NCBI RefSeq assembly: GCF_025144145.1
Contig: NZ_CP083546.1
Coordinates: 4,250,001-4,314,000 of the forward strand
Origin: Leisingera sp. M658
GTDB lineage: Bacteria; Pseudomonadota; Alphaproteobacteria; Rhodobacterales; Rhodobacteraceae
Reading direction: 5' to 3'
Length of the DNA stretch: 64,000 nt
The number at the start of each line of letters is the position of its first letter. Position 1 is the first letter of the stretch. Both the position numbers and the translations under genes were made by a program. Positions 1-8,829 of the stretch are shown here, piece by piece. A model generated the notes under the pieces. It did not search any database. It saw only the letters and a program-made list of their open reading frames with translations, and was not told the origin of the DNA.

Positions 1-180
1 GATGACGCGCAATTCGGTGCCGTTGCCTCTGTCACCACGCAAATTGGCGAAACTGCGCAAGATCCAGAGGGCTTGTCTCCGCTGGCTCACGCACGGGCCT
101 TGGTTGAAAGCAGTGCGGGCACACGTGGCGGCATTGCTGATCTGTTGAACAAAGTTGGCACAGACTTGGAGAGTCCTTAG
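1..180 (+). CDS. C-terminal fragment of an unidentified protein (5' truncated by window)
   Basis: An open frame runs from the first base to a TAG at 178-180 and encodes the last 59 residues of a protein that begins before the window. The fragment is soluble and acidic, with no membrane segment or motif I recognise; it ends in a predicted helix (GIADLLNKVG). It is followed directly by a strong hairpin terminator, so it closes an upstream transcription unit separate from flhA. Its position beside flagellar genes suggests a motility role, but the sequence alone does not show this. Confidence 0.55.
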   Translation, partial: DDAQFGAVASVTTQIGETAQDPEGLSPLAHARALVESSAGTRGGIADLLNKVGTDLESP

Positions 181-208
181 AGTTTTCAGTGATCTGACAG
201 AATGTTCA

Positions 209-251
209 CACAAACAAAGGCCGCCCGGATCAAGGGCGGCCTTTGTTTGTG
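209..251 (+). terminator. Rho-independent terminator of the upstream gene
   Basis: An 18-bp perfect stem (209-226 with 234-251) encloses a 7-nt loop (GGATCAA). The outer stem is A/T-rich, so the 3' arm ends in CTTTGTTTG and serves as the U-rich tract. It lies 28 bp after the stop codon of the truncated gene. Confidence 0.85.
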
Positions 252-633
252 CTGATAACACTTTGTCAACGGGCTGCCGGTAACGTGATGATCGGGTGAA
301 TCCTGATTTGGACGGGCAGAATGCCGGAAAACTATTTAGTACTTTGCCTGAAAGGGCTGTTTCTGCGCGCAATAGGCGCAGAATTCTGGACGCGCTCAGT
401 AATGAGTTCCGTTCTGAAATCTCACTTGATTAAGACTGACAGGCACCGATTGCCGGCAGCCGGTATCGCAAAGTCTGATCGTCGGCACCGGTTGGGTGGC
501 AGACGGCTGTTTGCGCGGCAACCGCAGGTGCTGACAAAGCCCCGGAAAACGGACATGCGCTTTAGATTGGATCCTTGGGCACCAATCCAGGCATTCCATC
601 AGCTTGAATCTAGCAATTTGCGGGGCCTGACCT
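252..633. other. Intergenic region upstream of flhA
   Basis: These 382 bases separate the terminator from the flhA start. A 106-codon frame at 321-641 shows no recognisable protein features and overlaps the flhA start, so I do not call it a gene. I could not identify a convincing promoter box; the flhA operon promoter is presumably here. Confidence 0.4.
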
Positions 634-2727
634 GTGCCTAAGCTTACCACTGAACAACTATTCAGTCCGACCGTCCTGCTGGCGCTGGCGCTTATGGCGA
701 TCATTGTGATGATGATCCTGCCGATGCCGGCCTGGGTGCTGGATGTTGGCCTGGCGGCGTCCTTTGGGCTCGCCATTCTGATCTTCACCATCACTCTGTT
801 CATAGAACGGCCGCTGGATTTTTCCTCATTCCCGACAATCCTTCTGGCCTCGCTGATGCTTCGGCTGTCACTGAACATATCCTCCACCAAACTGATCATC
901 GGCCAGGGGCATTCCGGCACCGACGCGGCCGGCAATGTGATCGAAGGTTTTGCCCAGTTTGTGATGGGGGGCAGCGTATTCCTGGGTCTTGTGGTGTTCG
1001 GGGTGCTGTTGATCGTCAATTTCATGGTGATCACCAAGGGCGCTGCCAGGATGGCAGAAGTGGGCGCCCGGTTTGCACTGGATGGTATGCCAGGCAAACA
1101 GCTGGCGATCGACGCCGACATGTCAGCCGGCGCCATCGACCACCAGACCGCCAAGGAGCGCCGTGAGCGGGATCAGCAGGAAACCACATTCTTTGGCTCA
1201 CTCGACGGTGCGTCGAAGTTTGTCAAAGGCGACGCCATTGCCGGGCTTTTGATCACCTTACTGAACTTGGTCATGGGGCTGATCATGGGCGTTCTGGTCC
1301 ATGGCATGCCTGTTGGCAGCGCGTTTGAAACCTACGCTATCCTGACCGTGGGCGATGGTCTGGTGTCGCAGATCCCATCTGTGATCATTTCCATTGCAGC
1401 AGCTCTGCTGCTGGCCCGCGGCGGCACCACCGGCGCCACAGATACCGCCCTGTTCGAGCAATTCGGCCGCCATCCCGCCGCACTGACAACTGTTTCTGTG
1501 CTGATGATCCTGTTTGCATTGGTTCCCGGTCTGCCATTTCTGCCCTTCGTGACCGGTGGCAGTGTGCTGGGCTACGCAGCTTTCCGGATGGCAAAGAAGA
1601 AGCAGGACGAAGCAGAGGCGGAGATCGAGGAAAAAATCGAAGAAGCTGCAGACCCTACGGCAACCCGGCCGCTTGGTGATATTCTGGATCTGGATGATCT
1701 GCACCTGGAGTTTTCCCCCGATCTGGTCAGCATGGTTCTTGATGCCGGCACCGGGCTTGATGCCCGCATTGCCAACATGCGGTCCCATATTGCCACCACC
1801 TTTGGTCTGATCCTGCCGGAAATCCGGCTGACTGATCAGCATGAGCTGGAAAGAGGCACCTATGTGGTCAAAGTGCAGGGGGTTGAACAGGTGCGCGGCA
1901 CTTTGCATCCCGACATGGTTCTGGCCTTGATGCCGGACAATCATGACGCGCTGCCACCCGGCACTGATGTGACTGAGCCGGTCTACGGCGCGCCGGCCCG
2001 CTGGATTTCTGCCAAGTCGCAGGAACAGGCCGCCCTGGCCGGGGCTACCGTGGTCACACCGCCGGAAATCCTGGCGACCCACCTGCTGGAGATCATCAAA
2101 CAGAATTTCTCCCGCTTGCTGACACTCAAATCTTTGCGCCGCCTGTTGGATGAGATGACACAGCTTTCCGATAACTTCCGGTCCGAAGCGAACCGCAAGC
2201 TGCTGGATGCGCTGGTGCCGGACAAGGTTCCGATGGATACGCTTCACTCGGTGTTGCGTCTGCTGCTGGAGGAGCGGGTTTCCATCCGCAATATGCCGTT
2301 GATCTTGGAATCGATTGCCGAAGCCCGACAGCACACCACCCAGCCCGAGCTGATCTGTGAACATGTGCGCCAGCGGCTGGGCTTCCAGCTGGTGGCCGAG
2401 ATGAAACGCGAGGACGGGACCATTCCGTTGATCCAGCTGGCACCGGAATGGGAAGACAAGTTCTCTACGTATCAAGTGGATGCGCAGGGTGCCGGGTTGG
2501 ACATTGCCTTGCCGCCCGACTTGTTCAATATGCTTGCGGACGGGCTGACCGAGAAGCTGTCGGCAATCACCGACCAAGGTGTGTTTGCGGCTGTTGTGAC
2601 CTCGACCCGCCGCCGCCGTTACCTGAAGACCATTCTGAAATCACGGGGCATCAGCAACCCGGTTCTATCGTTCGAAGAAATCGGCCTTGAGGCGCGGCCT
2701 GCCCTGGTTGGAATGGTGCAAGCATGA
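634..2727 (+). CDS. flhA: Flagellar type III export gate protein FlhA
   Basis: The 697-residue length is normal for FlhA, the export-gate component that forms the cytoplasmic ring of the flagellar type III secretion system. The first ~330 residues carry about eight membrane segments. The conserved FHIPEP-family stretch lies around residues 137-170, and KFVKGDAIAGL at 195-205 contains the conserved aspartate. A cytoplasmic domain rich in charge follows from about 345. GTG is the first plausible start. The gene overlaps fliR by 4 bp (ATGA), so fliR is translationally coupled. Identity is firm from family motifs and from fliR/flhB following in the usual order. Confidence 0.97.
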   Translation: MPKLTTEQLFSPTVLLALALMAIIVMMILPMPAWVLDVGLAASFGLAILIFTITLFIERPLDFSSFPTILLASLMLRLSLNISSTKLIIGQGHSGTDAAGNVIEGFAQFVMGGSVFLGLVVFGVLLIVNFMVITKGAARMAEVGARFALDGMPGKQLAIDADMSAGAIDHQTAKERRERDQQETTFFGSLDGASKFVKGDAIAGLLITLLNLVMGLIMGVLVHGMPVGSAFETYAILTVGDGLVSQIPSVIISIAAALLLARGGTTGATDTALFEQFGRHPAALTTVSVLMILFALVPGLPFLPFVTGGSVLGYAAFRMAKKKQDEAEAEIEEKIEEAADPTATRPLGDILDLDDLHLEFSPDLVSMVLDAGTGLDARIANMRSHIATTFGLILPEIRLTDQHELERGTYVVKVQGVEQVRGTLHPDMVLALMPDNHDALPPGTDVTEPVYGAPARWISAKSQEQAALAGATVVTPPEILATHLLEIIKQNFSRLLTLKSLRRLLDEMTQLSDNFRSEANRKLLDALVPDKVPMDTLHSVLRLLLEERVSIRNMPLILESIAEARQHTTQPELICEHVRQRLGFQLVAEMKREDGTIPLIQLAPEWEDKFSTYQVDAQGAGLDIALPPDLFNMLADGLTEKLSAITDQGVFAAVVTSTRRRRYLKTILKSRGISNPVLSFEEIGLEARPALVGMVQA

Positions 2728-3503
2728 ACCTGAGCTTTCTGCCGCCAGAGCTTATAGCGCTGCTGGGGGCAGGGTTCTGGCATGCTGCACTCGTATTTCT
2801 GCGGGTGTCGGCCATGGTATCGGTCCTGCCTGCGGTGGGTGAGCTGTATGTTCCCACCCGGGTCAAACTTGCAGTTGCTGCGGCCTTTACTTTTGTGGTT
2901 GCGCCTGCACTTCCGGCCCTCCCTGAGCCGGATGGTGCCATAGAATTTGCCCGGATTGCTGTTGCCGAAGCGATCATCGGCCTGGCAATGGGTATTGGTG
3001 TCCGGATCTTTGTATTGGCGCTGCAGACGGCCGGTACAATGGCGGCGCAAAGCACGTCGTTGTCACAGGTTCTGGGCGGCATCGGAGCAGAGCCGATGCC
3101 GGCTCTGGGTGCCGTTCTGATGATTTCCGGTGTGACCCTTGCTGTCATGATGGGTCTGCATATCCGGGCGGCGGAACTGCTCATTGGCTCTTACCAGCTG
3201 TTTCCTGTTGGTCAGTTCCCCGCGGCTTCCGGGTTGGCGGAATGGGGTGTGTACCGGGTTTCGCAAAGCTTTTCCCTGGCGTTCACACTGGCGGCGCCTT
3301 TTGTCATTACAGCGGTGATCTACAACTTGGCGCTGGGCGTGATTAACCGGGCTATGCCGCAGCTGATGGTGGCCATGGTCGGCGCGCCGGCGATTACCTT
3401 CGGCGGTCTGTTTATCCTGATGGTCGGCAGTCCGATGATCCTGGATGTTTGGTCCAGGGCTCTGATGACCTTTATGTCGAATCCTGGAGGCGGCATGCCA
3501 TGA
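2724..3503 (+). CDS. fliR: Flagellar export apparatus protein FliR
   Basis: A 259-residue, almost entirely hydrophobic protein matches FliR, an integral component of the FliPQR export channel core. Several membrane segments are evident, including the N-terminal FWHAALVFLRVSAM region and a long hydrophobic block near residues 190-250. The start overlaps the flhA stop by 4 bp and the stop overlaps the flhB start by 4 bp, so the three genes form a tightly coupled operon. FliQ is encoded in the convergent operon at 8235-8507; FliP is not in this window and must lie elsewhere. Confidence 0.95.
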   Translation: MNLSFLPPELIALLGAGFWHAALVFLRVSAMVSVLPAVGELYVPTRVKLAVAAAFTFVVAPALPALPEPDGAIEFARIAVAEAIIGLAMGIGVRIFVLALQTAGTMAAQSTSLSQVLGGIGAEPMPALGAVLMISGVTLAVMMGLHIRAAELLIGSYQLFPVGQFPAASGLAEWGVYRVSQSFSLAFTLAAPFVITAVIYNLALGVINRAMPQLMVAMVGAPAITFGGLFILMVGSPMILDVWSRALMTFMSNPGGGMP

Positions 3504-4588
3504 GCGGTCAGGACGACGATTCAGACAAATCATTCGAGCCGACGGAACAGAAACTCCGCAAGGCCCGGGAGAAAGGTGAAGTTGCCAAATCTACGGATCT
3601 GTCCGTCGCCGCCGCCTATCTGGGTCTGATCATCGCAGTCTACACTGCCGGCAGCAGCAGCGTTGAGGGGATAGGCACCGCTCTGATGGCCTTTCTGGAC
3701 CAGCCGGACAAGCTGGCCCCGCTGTTCTTTGAAGGGCCGGCTGCGGCACCTGTGGGCGGGTTCATCGGAAGTGCGGTGCGCCCTGCTCTGCCATGGTTTC
3801 TGGTTCCCTTTGCATTGGTTCTGCTGTCGATTGTCGGACAGCGTGCGCTGGTTTTTGCGCCCAGTAAGCTGGAGCCGAAGCTGTCTCGTATTTCTCTCAT
3901 CTCGGGAGCCAAGAATAAATTTGGCAGATCCGGGCTGTTCGAGTTTTTCAAAAGTTTTGTGAAGCTGGTGCTCTATTCGATCTGTCTGGGCGTCTACCTG
4001 TCTTACCGGCTTCCGGACATGATCGCTTCGTCCGGCACTGGCCCGCAGTCAGTTGTCTTGATGCTGGCGCAGTTGGCGATGGAGTTTTTGTTTTTGGCGC
4101 TGCTCATCGCGCTATCGATCGGTATTGTGGATGCTGCCTTTCAACATGCGGAACACCACCGCAAGAACATGATGTCCCGGAAGGAGATCCAGGACGAAAT
4201 GAAGGAATCCGAAGGCGATCCCCATATGAAAAGCCAGCGCCGTCAGCGCGGCCAGCAGATCGCGATGGGGCAAATGATGGCCGATGTGCCCAAAGCCGAC
4301 GTAGTGGTTGTCAACCCGACCCATTATGCGGTGGCGCTGCAATGGAGCCGCGAAAAGGGTTCCGCGCCTGTCTGCGTTGCCAAGGGGGTTGATGAAGTTG
4401 CCGCGGCGATCCGGCGTGTTGCCAATGAAAACGGCGTTCCGATTCACAGTGATCCGCCGACGGCGCGGGCATTGCATGCCACGATTGAGATCGGCGGCGA
4501 AATTCTGGAAGAGCATTATGCACCGGTGGCGGCGGCCATCCGGTTTGCCGAAGAGATGCGCAAGCGTGCTAAAGGAAAGATCACATGA
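3500..4588 (+). CDS. flhB: Flagellar export switch protein FlhB
   Basis: A 362-residue FlhB, the self-cleaving substrate-specificity switch of the flagellar exporter. The start at 3500 is preferred over an upstream GTG because it gives the typical N-terminus (charged, ending in EPTEQKLRKAREKGEVAKS) and an ATGA overlap with fliR. Four hydrophobic segments lie in the N-terminal part. The autocleavage motif NPTH is intact at residues 272-275 (codons from 4313), followed by the conserved YAVALQW. FliK, encoded at 15288, is the expected partner that triggers the switch from hook to filament export. Confidence 0.97.
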   Translation: MSGQDDDSDKSFEPTEQKLRKAREKGEVAKSTDLSVAAAYLGLIIAVYTAGSSSVEGIGTALMAFLDQPDKLAPLFFEGPAAAPVGGFIGSAVRPALPWFLVPFALVLLSIVGQRALVFAPSKLEPKLSRISLISGAKNKFGRSGLFEFFKSFVKLVLYSICLGVYLSYRLPDMIASSGTGPQSVVLMLAQLAMEFLFLALLIALSIGIVDAAFQHAEHHRKNMMSRKEIQDEMKESEGDPHMKSQRRQRGQQIAMGQMMADVPKADVVVVNPTHYAVALQWSREKGSAPVCVAKGVDEVAAAIRRVANENGVPIHSDPPTARALHATIEIGGEILEEHYAPVAAAIRFAEEMRKRAKGKIT

Positions 4589-4983
4589 AGCAGAAGATGC
4601 TGGATCAGATGGCGGCAGTGACTGCGGCGCAGTATATGCAGGAACATGCGAAAATACAGCCGGCTCTGGCCCGGGAAGCACAGCTTCGCGGCCAGTTGGC
4701 CAAATTGAACAGCCAAGTGCAGGCCGCCCGGGAACCGGCAGACAGCGATCACACAATGAAGGCTTTGGGGGCAGATCTGTTATGGCAAGGCTGGCATACC
4801 CGCACCCGGCGCCAATTGAACCTGGAGCTGGCGCAGGCCACGGCACAAAAGCTGCGGATGATGGATCAGCTGCGCAAAGCCTTTGGGCGCAAACACGCGG
4901 TGGAAACCATGGCGGCCTCCGAACGCAAGCGGCACAAGGCGGAGCAGGCAAAAACCTTCATGGACCGGCTGTTAGACAGCTGA
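4585..4983 (+). CDS. Small coiled-coil flagellar protein (FliJ-like)
   Basis: A 132-residue, Gln/Ala/Lys-rich, all-helical protein that starts inside the flhB stop codon (ATGA overlap). Its size, predicted continuous coiled coil and place at the end of an export-apparatus operon fit FliJ, the stalk-like activator of the FliI ATPase. Sequence similarity to FliJ is not obvious by eye, so this is an inference from architecture and context. A bidirectional hairpin terminator follows 27 bp downstream. Confidence 0.7.
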   Translation: MKQKMLDQMAAVTAAQYMQEHAKIQPALAREAQLRGQLAKLNSQVQAAREPADSDHTMKALGADLLWQGWHTRTRRQLNLELAQATAQKLRMMDQLRKAFGRKHAVETMAASERKRHKAEQAKTFMDRLLDS

Positions 4984-5009
4984 AATACCTTGAGTATTGC
5001 CTGAGCAAA

Positions 5010-5041
5010 AAAAGGCCGGTCCCTTACGGGTCCGGCCTTTT
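5010..5041. terminator. Bidirectional terminator between convergent flagellar operons
   Basis: A stem of AAAAGGCCGG (5010-5019) with CCGGCCTTTT (5032-5041) is extended after a T-T mismatch by CCC/GGG around a TTAC loop. A-tracts on one side and T-tracts on the other allow it to work in both directions, serving flhA-fliR-flhB-fliJ-like and flgB...fliL. Confidence 0.85.
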
Positions 5042-5066
5042 CTATATTGGATCTACTGCTCGCCGG

Positions 5067-5552
5067 TCAGACGTCCTGCCGCGATATTTCCATGATCAAA
5101 ACGTCATAGACGCCTTTGCCGATATGTTTCTGTGCCGCCTCGCGCAGCGCTGTGCGCAGGGGCTCCAAGACATCTGAGCGGGTAAACGCCCCGCGGAAAC
5201 CGCCCATATTGGCGTGGTCGAAAAGAACTTGCAGGAAAACATCCCGCAATTTGGGCGCGTAGGAATGCACCTTTTCGGCAATACCTTTCTTTACCTCAAG
5301 GCTGAGCGAGATCACCACCAGGGATGTCATCTGGTCGCGCTCCACAATCGGCACTACAAACTGGTCGCCGACTTTGATGTATTCGCGCTGGTTTTCTTCG
5401 GTTTCCTCTGCGGCCTCTTTCGGGGCTGGGGCGACCTCGCCGCCGGCAGCGGCTTGATTTTCTTCAGGCGGAGGCGCCAGCATGATGCCGGCGCCAATGC
5501 CGCCTCCGGTCCCGATGATCAGCAGGATGACTGGAAGGAGTTTAGACAGCAT
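5067..5552 (-). CDS. fliL: Flagellar basal body-associated protein FliL
   Basis: A 161-residue protein with one N-terminal membrane anchor (residues ~5-27, Gly/Ile-rich), an acidic Glu/Ala linker (~30-58) and a conserved C-terminal periplasmic domain, the layout of FliL. FliL rings surround the stator units and modulate motor torque. It is the last gene of the nine-gene rod/ring operon and stops 26 bp before the shared terminator. No stator gene (motA/motB) is visible in the window. Confidence 0.92.
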   Translation of the reverse strand: MLSKLLPVILLIIGTGGGIGAGIMLAPPPEENQAAAGGEVAPAPKEAAEETEENQREYIKVGDQFVVPIVERDQMTSLVVISLSLEVKKGIAEKVHSYAPKLRDVFLQVLFDHANMGGFRGAFTRSDVLEPLRTALREAAQKHIGKGVYDVLIMEISRQDV

Positions 5553-5560
5553 GGCAATCC

Positions 5561-6301
5561 TCAGAACGGCAGAATGGCGTCGAGCAGCTGCTGGCCGTAG
5601 CGCGGCTGCTGAACGTCAGTGATTTGGCCACGGCCGCCATAGGACACACGGGCCGAAGCGATCTTGTCATAGGTGATCTCGTTCTGGCGGCTGATGTCTT
5701 GCGGCCGGACATAGCCGGTCACCAAAAGTTCGCGCAGCTCGAAATTCACCCGCAGTTCCTGGGTGCCGCTGATCGCCAGCACGCCGTTGGGCAGAACGTC
5801 GACAACAGTCGCCGCAACTCGCAATTCCAGCTTTTCGCTGCGCTTGACGGATCCTTTGCCGCCGGAAGAACTGGAACTGCCCAGTTCCACGGCGTCGGCG
5901 GAGGTGGCACCTTCCGGCAGCTTCCTGTCAAGACGCTGCGGCAGGCCAAGGAGATGCGGCATGTTCAGGCTTTCAGCCCCCGAGCGTGAGCGCTGGGTGT
6001 CGTTGGAAATTTCGGCCTCTTCATCGATCTCGATCACCACTGTCAGAATATCGCCGCGCTTGATCGCGCGGCGGTCGCCCAGCAGCGATTGCTGCGAGCC
6101 GCTCCACAGGGATGCACCATCAACGGTGCGCCGGTTCTGTGTCTGTGCAGGCAATCCCTGGTACAGCATCGCAACATGTTCAGAGCTTTCATTGGACGGG
6201 GTGAAAGAGGGCGGTTTGCCCATATGATCCATCCGGCCGCAGGCACCCAGCAGGGAGAGCCCGAACAGCAGCGGTTTGACGGGAGAAAGTTTCTTTTTCA
6301 T
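5561..6301 (-). CDS. flgH: Flagellar L-ring protein FlgH
   Basis: A 246-residue lipoprotein with a lipobox (LLGAC, Cys21), matching FlgH, which forms the outer-membrane bushing of the flagellar rod. Family features include the VDGASLWSG segment, GDILTVVIEIDEEAEISNDTQ and the C-terminal QPRYGQQLLDAILPF. Its start coincides with the last base of flgA, so the two are coupled. The partner P-ring gene flgI is not in this window. Confidence 0.95.
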   Translation of the reverse strand: MKKKLSPVKPLLFGLSLLGACGRMDHMGKPPSFTPSNESSEHVAMLYQGLPAQTQNRRTVDGASLWSGSQQSLLGDRRAIKRGDILTVVIEIDEEAEISNDTQRSRSGAESLNMPHLLGLPQRLDRKLPEGATSADAVELGSSSSSGGKGSVKRSEKLELRVAATVVDVLPNGVLAISGTQELRVNFELRELLVTGYVRPQDISRQNEITYDKIASARVSYGGRGQITDVQQPRYGQQLLDAILPF

Positions 6302-6723
6302 CAGTTTACCTCAACGGAACCGTCTGCCGCGATCCGCCCGGTTACGGTGGTGCGGGAATTAAGATTCATGACCCGGACGGCCTCACCAGCAGCGCCGCGT
6401 CCCAAGGCGCGGCCTTCGGCCGCTATGGTCAGGACACCCTGGCGGAAGGTCAAAGTGACCAGGTCATTGCGTTCGATGATGGCCGGCGGACCGATGTCGC
6501 CAGCCCGCAACGGCCGACCTGCGTACAAGGCGACGCGCGCCTCCTGACCGACAACCGCAGCCGGGTCCGACAGTGCACCAAGGATCTCGCCTTTTTTCAG
6601 GGCCAGGTCCTCGGCATTGACGATCGCCTTTGCGCGTATCGTGCGCAGCGGGATCAGATATTCCGCCCAGGCGGGCGGCGCGCAAAGCGCCGCGGCGGTC
6701 AGACAGGCAAGAGCAAGTTTCAT
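6301..6723 (-). CDS. flgA: Flagellar P-ring assembly chaperone FlgA
   Basis: A 140-residue periplasmic protein with a signal peptide (cleavage predicted after AWA at residue 20) and a single SAF/ChapFlgA domain. Characteristic segments are GRPLRAGDI, ERNDLVTLTFRQGVL and the C-terminal VMNLNSRTTVTGRI. FlgA chaperones P-ring formation. The short single-domain form is common in Rhodobacterales as I know the family. It overlaps flgG and flgH by single bases. Confidence 0.95.
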   Translation of the reverse strand: MKLALACLTAAALCAPPAWAEYLIPLRTIRAKAIVNAEDLALKKGEILGALSDPAAVVGQEARVALYAGRPLRAGDIGPPAIIERNDLVTLTFRQGVLTIAAEGRALGRGAAGEAVRVMNLNSRTTVTGRIAADGSVEVN

Positions 6724-7508
6724 CAGCGCACCTGTGTTGTTGCACCCATCATCTGGTCGACAGCCGAGATGACCTTGGCATTCATTTCATAGCCCCGCTG
6801 GGCTTCGATCAGCTCGGTGACCTCGCGCACCGCATCCACGGAACTGGCCTCCAGATATCCTTGGCGCAGGGTGCCAAGCCCGTCTTCACCGGCCGTAGAC
6901 ACAGTGGCAGCACCAGAGGCTTCTGTTTCGGTGAACAGGTTGCTGCCGATCGCCTCAAGCCCTTTGGGGTTGGTGAAACCCGCCAGAGTGAACTGGCCCA
7001 ACAGCTGGCCTGCAGAGGTTTCATCAAAGTACCCGTAGACTTCGCCCTCAGCGTTGATCGAGATGCTGACAGCATCATCAGGAATGGTGACTTCGGGAGA
7101 AACTGCAAAACCGTCCGACGTCACGATCAGTCCCTCGGCTGAGCGTTTCAAAGCGCCGTCGCGGGTATAGGCGGACTGGCCGGAGGGCAGTGTGACCTCA
7201 AGGTAGCCCTTGCCGTCGATGGCGAGATCCAGATCATTGTTGGTCTGCTGCAGCGCGCCTTGCGACAAATGCACCGAGACGGCGGCGGGGCGCACACCCA
7301 GGCCAACCTGCACACCGGTCGGCAGCACCGTGCCATCCGATGCGTTGACACTACCGGCCCGCGAGATCTGCTGATAGTGCAGATCGGCAAACTCGGCGCG
7401 CCGGGCGTTGTAGGCTGTGGTGTTCATATTGGCGAGGTTGTTGGAGATAGTCTCCACCCGCAATTGCTGAGCGCTCATGCCGGTCGCTGCGATTTTCAAG
7501 GCACGCAT
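6723..7508 (-). CDS. flgG: Flagellar distal rod protein FlgG
   Basis: A 261-residue rod protein with the usual N-terminal helix (MRALKIAATGMSAQQLRVETISNN trimmed here: ISNNLANMNTTAYN) and the C-terminal helix (VTELIEAQRGYEMNAKVI), both needed for rod packing. The central part carries the TRDGALKRSAEG and LDLAIDGKGYL motifs of the flagellar basal-body rod family. Length matches FlgG, and gene order flgF-flgG-flgA-flgH supports the distal-rod assignment. Confidence 0.96.
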   Translation of the reverse strand: MRALKIAATGMSAQQLRVETISNNLANMNTTAYNARRAEFADLHYQQISRAGSVNASDGTVLPTGVQVGLGVRPAAVSVHLSQGALQQTNNDLDLAIDGKGYLEVTLPSGQSAYTRDGALKRSAEGLIVTSDGFAVSPEVTIPDDAVSISINAEGEVYGYFDETSAGQLLGQFTLAGFTNPKGLEAIGSNLFTETEASGAATVSTAGEDGLGTLRQGYLEASSVDAVREVTELIEAQRGYEMNAKVISAVDQMMGATTQVR

Positions 7509-7518
7509 CTGGATTCTC

Positions 7519-8235
7519 CTAGGTCTTGATCAGGTTTTTGATGGCATTGCGGATGCGTTCGTCTTCCGCCTGCAGAAAGCTTTGGCCCATTTCATAGGCG
7601 CGCTGGACTTCGATCATCCGGGTCACTTCGGAAATCGCATTCACGTTGGAACCTTCGAGAAAGCCTTGCAGCACCTTCGCCTCAAAACTGTCCTCAATCT
7701 CGCCGTCGACGCGGAACATCACTCCGTCCTCGCGCACCAGCGTGTGCTGCTCCATCGGCTTGAACAGGCCAAGCTGCCCCAGCAGCCGCCCGTTTGCACT
7801 GAGCGAACCATCCGCCCCGACTTCGATCTTGCCGGCATCCGGCGGAACAAAGACCGGCGCGCGGCCGGCATCCAGCACCCGGTATCCATCCATGGTCACC
7901 AGATCGCCATCGGCATTGGGGGAGAATGCACCCGAACGGGTCAGCCTTTCGCCTTGCGGCGTTTCCACCATAAAGAAGGCGTCGCCCTCGATTGCAAAGT
8001 CAAAGGAGCCGCCGGTTTTGGTCAGCTGACCCTGCTCCATCGAGGTATTGAAGATATTCGCGCGCGACATTGACAGCGACTGCTGACCGGGCGAGGACTG
8101 CACAAATTCTGAGAAGATCAGGCCCTCCTGGCGGTAGCCAGTGGTGGCCGAGTTCGCGATATTGTTGGCAATGACGCGCATTTCCCGCATCAGGCCCGTT
8201 TGGCGTGAAAGGGTTGCGTAGCCTGCATTTTCCAT
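7519..8235 (-). CDS. flgF: Flagellar proximal rod protein FlgF
   Basis: The 238-residue product is a basal-body rod protein beginning MENAGYATLSRQTGLMREM and ending with the conserved IEVQRAYEMGQSFLQAEDERI helix. I start it at 8235: the ATG there overlaps the fliQ TAA by one base, while a longer frame extending to 8463 only runs through fliQ in another phase. The frame contains DFAIEGDAFFMV and TRSGAF, standard FlgF/FlgG motifs. Confidence 0.94.
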   Translation of the reverse strand: MENAGYATLSRQTGLMREMRVIANNIANSATTGYRQEGLIFSEFVQSSPGQQSLSMSRANIFNTSMEQGQLTKTGGSFDFAIEGDAFFMVETPQGERLTRSGAFSPNADGDLVTMDGYRVLDAGRAPVFVPPDAGKIEVGADGSLSANGRLLGQLGLFKPMEQHTLVREDGVMFRVDGEIEDSFEAKVLQGFLEGSNVNAISEVTRMIEVQRAYEMGQSFLQAEDERIRNAIKNLIKT

Positions 8236-8507
8236 TACGAACCTCCGGCAATCATCGGGACAACGTGGCCGTGGAAGAAGGCCACCAGCGTTTGTGTCAT
8301 GAAGCCCATTGTCATCCAGAACACGACCAGGATCGCTGTCAGTTTGGGCACGAAGGTCAGGGTCATTTCCTGCACCGACGTCAGAGCCTGAAACAGGCCG
8401 ATGGCCAGACCGACAACCAGTGCAACAACCAGGATCGGCGTCGACATGGTGACGGCGGCCCACAGCGCTTGGCGCAGCGTGTCATAGAAGAGGCTTTCGC
8501 TCATCAT
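8235..8507 (-). CDS. fliQ: Flagellar export apparatus protein FliQ
   Basis: A 90-residue protein with two hydrophobic hairpin segments, matching FliQ of the FliPQR export core. The sequence AVTMSTPILVVALVVGLAIG followed by FQALTSVQEMTLTFVPK is diagnostic. Two consecutive ATG codons (8507 and 8504) are possible starts. It is embedded among rod genes, away from fliR, which belongs to the convergent operon. Confidence 0.94.
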   Translation of the reverse strand: MMSESLFYDTLRQALWAAVTMSTPILVVALVVGLAIGLFQALTSVQEMTLTFVPKLTAILVVFWMTMGFMTQTLVAFFHGHVVPMIAGGS

Positions 8508-8510
8508 GGC

Positions 8511-8807
8511 TTAGACCGGCATCCTCAGGATTTCCTGGTAAGCTTCGACGACCTTGTTGCGCACGGTAACCGCAGTTTCGACTGCCAGTTCGGTCTGCGC
8601 CAGGGCCTGCACCAGAGCGTGGGGGTCTGCGCCTGAGGTCATCGCCTGCATTGAGACCTGTTCACTTTGCTGCAAAGTCGCCGCGAAGTTCTCAAAGCTT
8701 TCTTTCATGCGGGCGCCTGCGCCGGCTCCCGCATGTTCGGGGTCGGCTTTGGTGGCGGGGCGGGCAGCGGCATAGCCGGTTGCGGCGGAAAGACTGCGAA
8801 TATCCAT
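8511..8807 (-). CDS. fliE: Flagellar hook-basal body protein FliE
   Basis: A 98-residue FliE, the adaptor between the MS ring/export core and the proximal rod. The C-terminal half (ALVQALAQTELAVETAVTVR then VEAYQEILRMPV) is the conserved family signature. The N-terminal third is Ala/Gly-rich and poorly conserved. It lies between flgC and fliQ with short gaps, the normal order in this group. Confidence 0.94.
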   Translation of the reverse strand: MDIRSLSAATGYAAARPATKADPEHAGAGAGARMKESFENFAATLQQSEQVSMQAMTSGADPHALVQALAQTELAVETAVTVRNKVVEAYQEILRMPV

Positions 8808-8829
8808 TCTGGATCTCCAAATGTGTTGA

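Noticed and set aside
321-641. 106-codon plus-strand frame upstream of flhA
   Set aside because: Arg/Leu-rich composition, no recognisable family, overlaps the flhA start; regarded as non-coding.
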